A stretch of 26,089 nucleotides of DNA from JANWHF01 sp036276235 (GTDB taxonomy: Bacteria; Planctomycetota; Phycisphaerae; Tepidisphaerales; Tepidisphaeraceae), in assembly GCA_036276235.1 (NCBI GenBank), contig DATBDZ010000141.1, positions 1-26,089 of the forward strand, in the 5' to 3' direction. The notes under the pieces are model-generated. The model saw nothing but the letters and a program-made list of their open reading frames with translations, made no database searches and was not told the DNA's origin. Below, in pieces: positions 22,925 through 26,089 of the stretch. The position numbers and the translations under genes were made by a program. How positions within the stretch are numbered: position 1 is the first letter of the stretch; every line of letters starts with the position of its first letter.

Positions 22925-23932
22925 ATGAACCGACCGCTACGAAGATTCTCCCGGGCAGTTTGCATTGTTCTGACACTGGCCACTATCCACCTAACCGGCT
23001 GCAAGCGTGACTCCTCCTCCAGCGGCAAGCAACTCACGATCGCCATGATGCCTAAGAGCAAGGGGAACGCCTACTTCATCGCCTGCCGCAAGGGTGCGGA
23101 TGAAGCGGCCAAAGAGCTTAACGTGAAGCTGCTCTGGGATGGTCCGACCGATCCCGATCCCGCCAAGCAAAATGAGCTGATCGATAGCTGGATCGTGCGC
23201 GGCGTCGATGTGATCGCGGTCGCGTGCGAAAATCGCGAAGGTATTTCGTCGGTCCTCAAGAAGGCGCGAAGCAAGGGGATCAAAGTCGTCACCTATGATG
23301 CCGACTCGACGCCGGATGCGCGCGATTTCTTTGTGAACCAGGCGACCCCGCAAGGTATCGGCAACACGCTGATGGACACCGCCGCCGGGCTGCTGGGGGA
23401 CAAGGGAGAGTTTGCGATCATCACCGCCTCGCTCACCGCCGGCAACATGAATGAGTGGCAGAAGGCGATCGAAGCGCGCCGGCTTGAAAAGCATCCGCAG
23501 GTCACGATGGCGGTCATTCGTCCCTGCGATGATCAACAGCAGAAGGCATTCGACGAAGCCAGGACGATCATGAATGCCTACCCGAATGTGAAGCTGATCA
23601 TGGCGATCTGCTCGCCGGCAGTTCCGGGAGCCGCGGAGGCGGTGAAACAGGCTGGGCGTTCGGATGTGAAGGTGATCGGCCTGGGCCTTCCGAGTGAAAA
23701 CAAAAAGTACCTGCACGACGGCCAAACGCAGGCGGTCATCCTCTGGAAAACCGCTGACCTGGGATATCTCACCGTCCACGCGGCCCACGATCTGGCGACG
23801 GGAAAACTAAAGCCCGGCGACCAAACCTACGCCGCCGGCCGACTCGGCACCATGCAACTCGATGGCGATAACATTTTGCTCGGAACGCCGTTCGTGTTTA
23901 CCAAGGACAATGTGGATCAGTTTGATTTTTGA
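22925..23932 (+). CDS. Sugar ABC importer binding lipoprotein (RhaS/LsrB-like)
   Basis: This 335-residue periplasmic-binding protein (type I fold, Peripla_BP_4 group) carries a lipoprotein signal: MNRPLRRFSR, a hydrophobic core, and the lipobox LTGC with Cys26. After a Ser-rich spacer come LTIAMMPKSKGNAYFIACRK, GADEAAKELNV, DSWIVRGVDVIAVACEN, a strand GIKVVTYDADSTPD, and near the end VIGLGLPSENKKYLHDGQ and ILWKTADLGYLTVHAAHDL. The last two segments resemble RhaS and LsrB binding proteins most, rather than the ribose binder. It would capture the sugar outside the inner membrane and deliver it to the two permeases encoded just upstream. GGAG lies seven bases before the ATG. Rhamnose is favoured by the neighbouring rhaA, but autoinducer-2 or another sugar cannot be excluded. 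Confidence 0.93.
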   Translation: MNRPLRRFSRAVCIVLTLATIHLTGCKRDSSSSGKQLTIAMMPKSKGNAYFIACRKGADEAAKELNVKLLWDGPTDPDPAKQNELIDSWIVRGVDVIAVACENREGISSVLKKARSKGIKVVTYDADSTPDARDFFVNQATPQGIGNTLMDTAAGLLGDKGEFAIITASLTAGNMNEWQKAIEARRLEKHPQVTMAVIRPCDDQQQKAFDEARTIMNAYPNVKLIMAICSPAVPGAAEAVKQAGRSDVKVIGLGLPSENKKYLHDGQTQAVILWKTADLGYLTVHAAHDLATGKLKPGDQTYAAGRLGTMQLDGDNILLGTPFVFTKDNVDQFDF

Positions 23933-23969
23933 GCCGCCTGAAAAAGACGGGGCGTGGACGCGCGCTCGG

Positions 23970-24099
23970 AACCCTCTCCCCTGTACTCAGGGGAGAGGGC
24001 AGGGTGAGGGGACAGCGATCCGCCAGTTGGCGCAATACGCCGACCGGCGCATCGGTCCCCTCACCCCAACCCTCTCCCCTGATTACAGGGGAGAGGGAG
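23970..24099. repeat. Composite palindrome family E, copy 2
   Basis: It has the same nested hairpin architecture as copy 1 at 20093-20220: AACCCTCTCCCCTGTACTCA starts the left arm, GGGTGAGGGGAC and GTCCCCTCACCCC form the inner stem, and CTCTCCCCTGATTACAGGGG the right mini-hairpin. The central loop sequence is unrelated to copy 1. It begins 38 bases after the binding-protein stop. Confidence 0.9.
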
Positions 24100-24110
24100 A
24101 ATAGCAGTCC

Positions 24111-24182
24111 GTAGGGTGTGCTTTAGCACACGCGGCGGCGTCCCCGCAGGAAGGGTTCCGCGTGCGCTAAAGCGCACCCTAC
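24111..24182. repeat. Palindrome family F, copy 2
   Basis: The 25-base arms 24111-24135 (GTAGGGTGTGCTTTAGCACA...) and 24158-24182 pair with two mismatches around a 22-base loop. It is the compact form of the family; copy 1 at 20233-20427 has an extra unit in both arms. Confidence 0.9.
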
Positions 24183-24203
24183 GAAAACGTCATCGCACAA
24201 AAC

Positions 24204-24281
24204 CGTCATGCTGAGGTACTCCGAAGCATCTGGCTGGATTGGGCGAATCGGCCGGATACTTCGGAGTACCTCAGCATGACG
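24204..24281. repeat. Palindrome family G, copy 3 (contains a start codon)
   Basis: The left arm is CGTCATGCTGAGGTACTCCG (from 24204) and the right arm CTTCGGAGTACCTCAGCATG followed by ACGG (to 24281). The ATG in CAGCATGAC of the right arm is the start codon of the following secreted hydrolase gene. Confidence 0.9.
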
Positions 24282-26089
24282 GCTGTCAGAAATCCTGCGG
24301 TCTTTAGTCTGAGGCACCGTCCTCGCTGGCGTTTTTCAACCTCGTTCGGTTCCCTCTTCATCGCCCTCACTCTCGGCGGCGCCGCCCTAGCCGCCGAGCC
24401 TTTGAGTGACGTTGCCCCGCTGCCATGCACTCCATGGCCGGCGATCGACGCTCTGGGCCGCGAGCTTCCCGCCCCGCAGGACGTCGGCCCGCCCAAAGAC
24501 GATCGATTCGTCGGCATCTTTTACTTCCTCTGGCACACCGGCGGCCCGCGCGGCATGACCGATGGTCCGCGCGATATCGCCAAAATTTTTGCGCAGGATC
24601 CGGAGGCGATGCAGCATCCCGATTCGCCGCTCTGGGGGACCAACGGCACGCCGCACTATTGGGGCGAGCCGCTCTATGGCTATTACCAGAGCACCGACGC
24701 ATGGGTCCTGCGGCGGCACGCGCAGCTCCTGAGCGCCGCCGGCATCGATACGCTCATCTTTGACACCACCAACGCCGCCACGTACCCGCAGGTTTATCGC
24801 AAGCTGTGCGAAGTCTTCACCGAGATGCGCGCGGCTGGCGCGCGTACGCCGCGCATCGCATTTATGGTCAACACCCGTGCCGGTGAAACCGCGCAGAAGA
24901 TTTACGACGATTTTTACAAACCCGGCCTCTATCGCGATCTGTGGTTTATCTGGAAAGGCAAACCACTCTTGCTCTGCGACCCGGCACAGGCCTCGCCGGA
25001 TGTCAAGGCATTTTTCACGCTTCGGGCGGCTCACTGGCCCTTCACGCTGGTCAACACGCCCTACGCCTGGCACTGGGAATCCGCCTATCCGCAGGTGTAC
25101 GGCTACACCGATGATCCGGCTCAACCCGAGCAGGTGAACGTCGCGGTCGCGCAAAATCTTCGCGCCAGCGACGCGCGCGTCACCAACATGAGCGACGGCA
25201 ACGCCCGCGGCCGCAGCTTTCACGACGGCGCGGAAGACCTCACGCCGGGCGCAGTCGATCATGGCTACAACTTCGCCGAGCAATGGAAGCGGGCGATCGA
25301 TTTGCATCCACCGTTTGTGATGGTGACCGGCTGGAACGAATGGATCGCCGGGCGGTTTGTAAGGCCGGGAAGCCCGATCACCTTCGTCGATCAGTTCAAC
25401 CAAGAATTCAGCCGCGATATCGAGCCGATGAAGGGCGGGCATGGCGACAACTATTACTATCAACTGGTCGCCAACGTCCGCCGCTTCAAAGGCACCGCGC
25501 CGCCGCCCAAGGCATCCCCATTAAAAACAATCAATCTGGATGGAAGCTTTGATCAGTGGAAGGATGTCGAGCCGACGTTCTTAGACGACGTCGGCGACAC
25601 CGCCCCGCGCGACGCCGATGGTGTCGGCGGCCTGCACTATTCCGACCGCTCCGGCCGCAATGATCTCGTCACGATGAAAGTCGCCCGCGACGCGCAGAAT
25701 GTCTACTTCTACTGTCGCACCAGTAAAGCGATCACACCGCCAACCGATCCCAACTGGATGTGGCTGATGATCGATTCCGACAACAACCCCAAAACCGGCT
25801 GGGAAGGTTACGACTACATCATCAACCGCACGATCGACGCGGACGGATCCACTTGGATCGAGAAGAACGAGGGTGGTTGGACTTGGAAAAAGACCATTAA
25901 ACTCCGCTTCGCCCTTCGCGGAAATGACATGCAAATCGCCGTCCCGCGAGCCGCGCTGGGCGTGCCCACCGGAGACACAAAAATTTCCCTCAACTTCAAA
26001 TGGGCCGACAATCTTCAGCATCCCGGTGACATCATGGATTTGTATATCAGCGGTGATGTGGCGCCGGAGGGGCGATTTATGTTTCGGTA
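24276..26089 (+). CDS. Secreted GH99/WbsX-like glycan-acting protein with CBM9-like domain (partial, 3' end outside window)
   Basis: The frame is open for 604 codons to the right edge. Residues 1-40 form an extended signal peptide (Arg-rich start, core SLFIALTLGGAALA, cleavage near ALAAE). Residues about 75-405 resemble the GH99/WbsX-type TIM barrels: VGIFYFLWHTGG (79-90), HYWGEPLYGYYQSTD (127-141), LLSAAGIDTLIFDTTN (151-166), PLLLCDP, and VMVTGWNEWIAGRF (348-361), with E355 a likely catalytic candidate. Residues about 419-604 begin INLDGSFDQWKDVEP and continue with NVYFYCRT and LMIDSDNNPKTGWEGYDY, typical of CBM9-like/DOMON-type carbohydrate-binding domains. The only reasonable start, ATG 24276, lies inside repeat G without a ribosome-binding site. 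Position downstream of the importer suggests it releases or trims a glycan for uptake; family assignment is moderate. Confidence 0.78.
   Translation, partial: MTAVRNPAVFSLRHRPRWRFSTSFGSLFIALTLGGAALAAEPLSDVAPLPCTPWPAIDALGRELPAPQDVGPPKDDRFVGIFYFLWHTGGPRGMTDGPRDIAKIFAQDPEAMQHPDSPLWGTNGTPHYWGEPLYGYYQSTDAWVLRRHAQLLSAAGIDTLIFDTTNAATYPQVYRKLCEVFTEMRAAGARTPRIAFMVNTRAGETAQKIYDDFYKPGLYRDLWFIWKGKPLLLCDPAQASPDVKAFFTLRAAHWPFTLVNTPYAWHWESAYPQVYGYTDDPAQPEQVNVAVAQNLRASDARVTNMSDGNARGRSFHDGAEDLTPGAVDHGYNFAEQWKRAIDLHPPFVMVTGWNEWIAGRFVRPGSPITFVDQFNQEFSRDIEPMKGGHGDNYYYQLVANVRRFKGTAPPPKASPLKTINLDGSFDQWKDVEPTFLDDVGDTAPRDADGVGGLHYSDRSGRNDLVTMKVARDAQNVYFYCRTSKAITPPTDPNWMWLMIDSDNNPKTGWEGYDYIINRTIDADGSTWIEKNEGGWTWKKTIKLRFALRGNDMQIAVPRAALGVPTGDTKISLNFKWADNLQHPGDIMDLYISGDVAPEGRFMFR

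Noticed and set aside
22861..23788. Minus-strand open frame of 265 codons opposite the binding protein
   Set aside because: It is antisense to a well-supported periplasmic-binding lipoprotein and lacks any domain or start signal.
18400..24281. CRISPR array made of the repeated elements
   Set aside because: The repeats are inverted pairs from several unrelated families with irregular spacing, not direct repeats with uniform spacers, and no cas genes are present.

Overview
The window looks like a chromosomal segment of a GC-rich, Gram-negative-type bacterium, most probably a planctomycete of the Phycisphaerae/Tepidisphaerales kind. That assignment is inference. It rests on a fused SecDF with a large soluble insertion, many exported proteins with signal peptides or lipoboxes, several conserved-but-unnamed families, frequent starts without a clear Shine-Dalgarno, and unusually dense palindromic repeats between genes. 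No rRNA, tRNA, CRISPR array, insertion sequence or phage gene is visible.

Region 1 (1-6480, minus strand) is a protein-export operon read from right to left: tgt (queuosine tRNA modification), yajC, a small secreted protein of unknown function, a SecD-SecF fusion, and a membrane-anchored LysM protein that runs off the left edge. tgt and yajC overlap by a TTGA junction.

Region 2 (6715-13375) is a mixed set: a cytosolic conserved protein, an exported coiled-coil protein, a secreted GH16 beta-glucanase, a metallo-beta-lactamase-fold hydrolase with a C-terminal membrane segment, a very Gly/Thr-rich lipoprotein, a 79-residue membrane protein, and a di-haem cytochrome c peroxidase/MauG-type protein carrying an EF-hand. 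Region 3 (13485-17035, minus strand) holds a HicA/HicB toxin-antitoxin pair, a secreted esterase and a GT39-family membrane glycosyltransferase.

Region 4 (17111-26089, plus strand) reads as a sugar-acquisition locus: L-rhamnose isomerase, a complete ABC importer (double-ATPase, two permeases, a RhaS/LsrB-like lipoprotein binding protein), and a large secreted GH99/WbsX-like protein with a CBM9-like C-terminal domain, cut by the right edge. The neighbourhood suggests rhamnose or a rhamnose-containing glycan as substrate; rhamnulokinase and the aldolase are not in the window.

The most unusual signal is the set of intergenic palindromes. At least seven sequence families occur. Three unrelated families (called E, F and G here) sit in the same order, E-F-G, at both 20093-20516 and 23970-24281, flanking the two permease genes and the binding-protein gene. 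Several palindromes touch stop codons. Two supply the last 12-15 codons and the stop of a transporter gene, and one supplies the start codon of the glycoside hydrolase.
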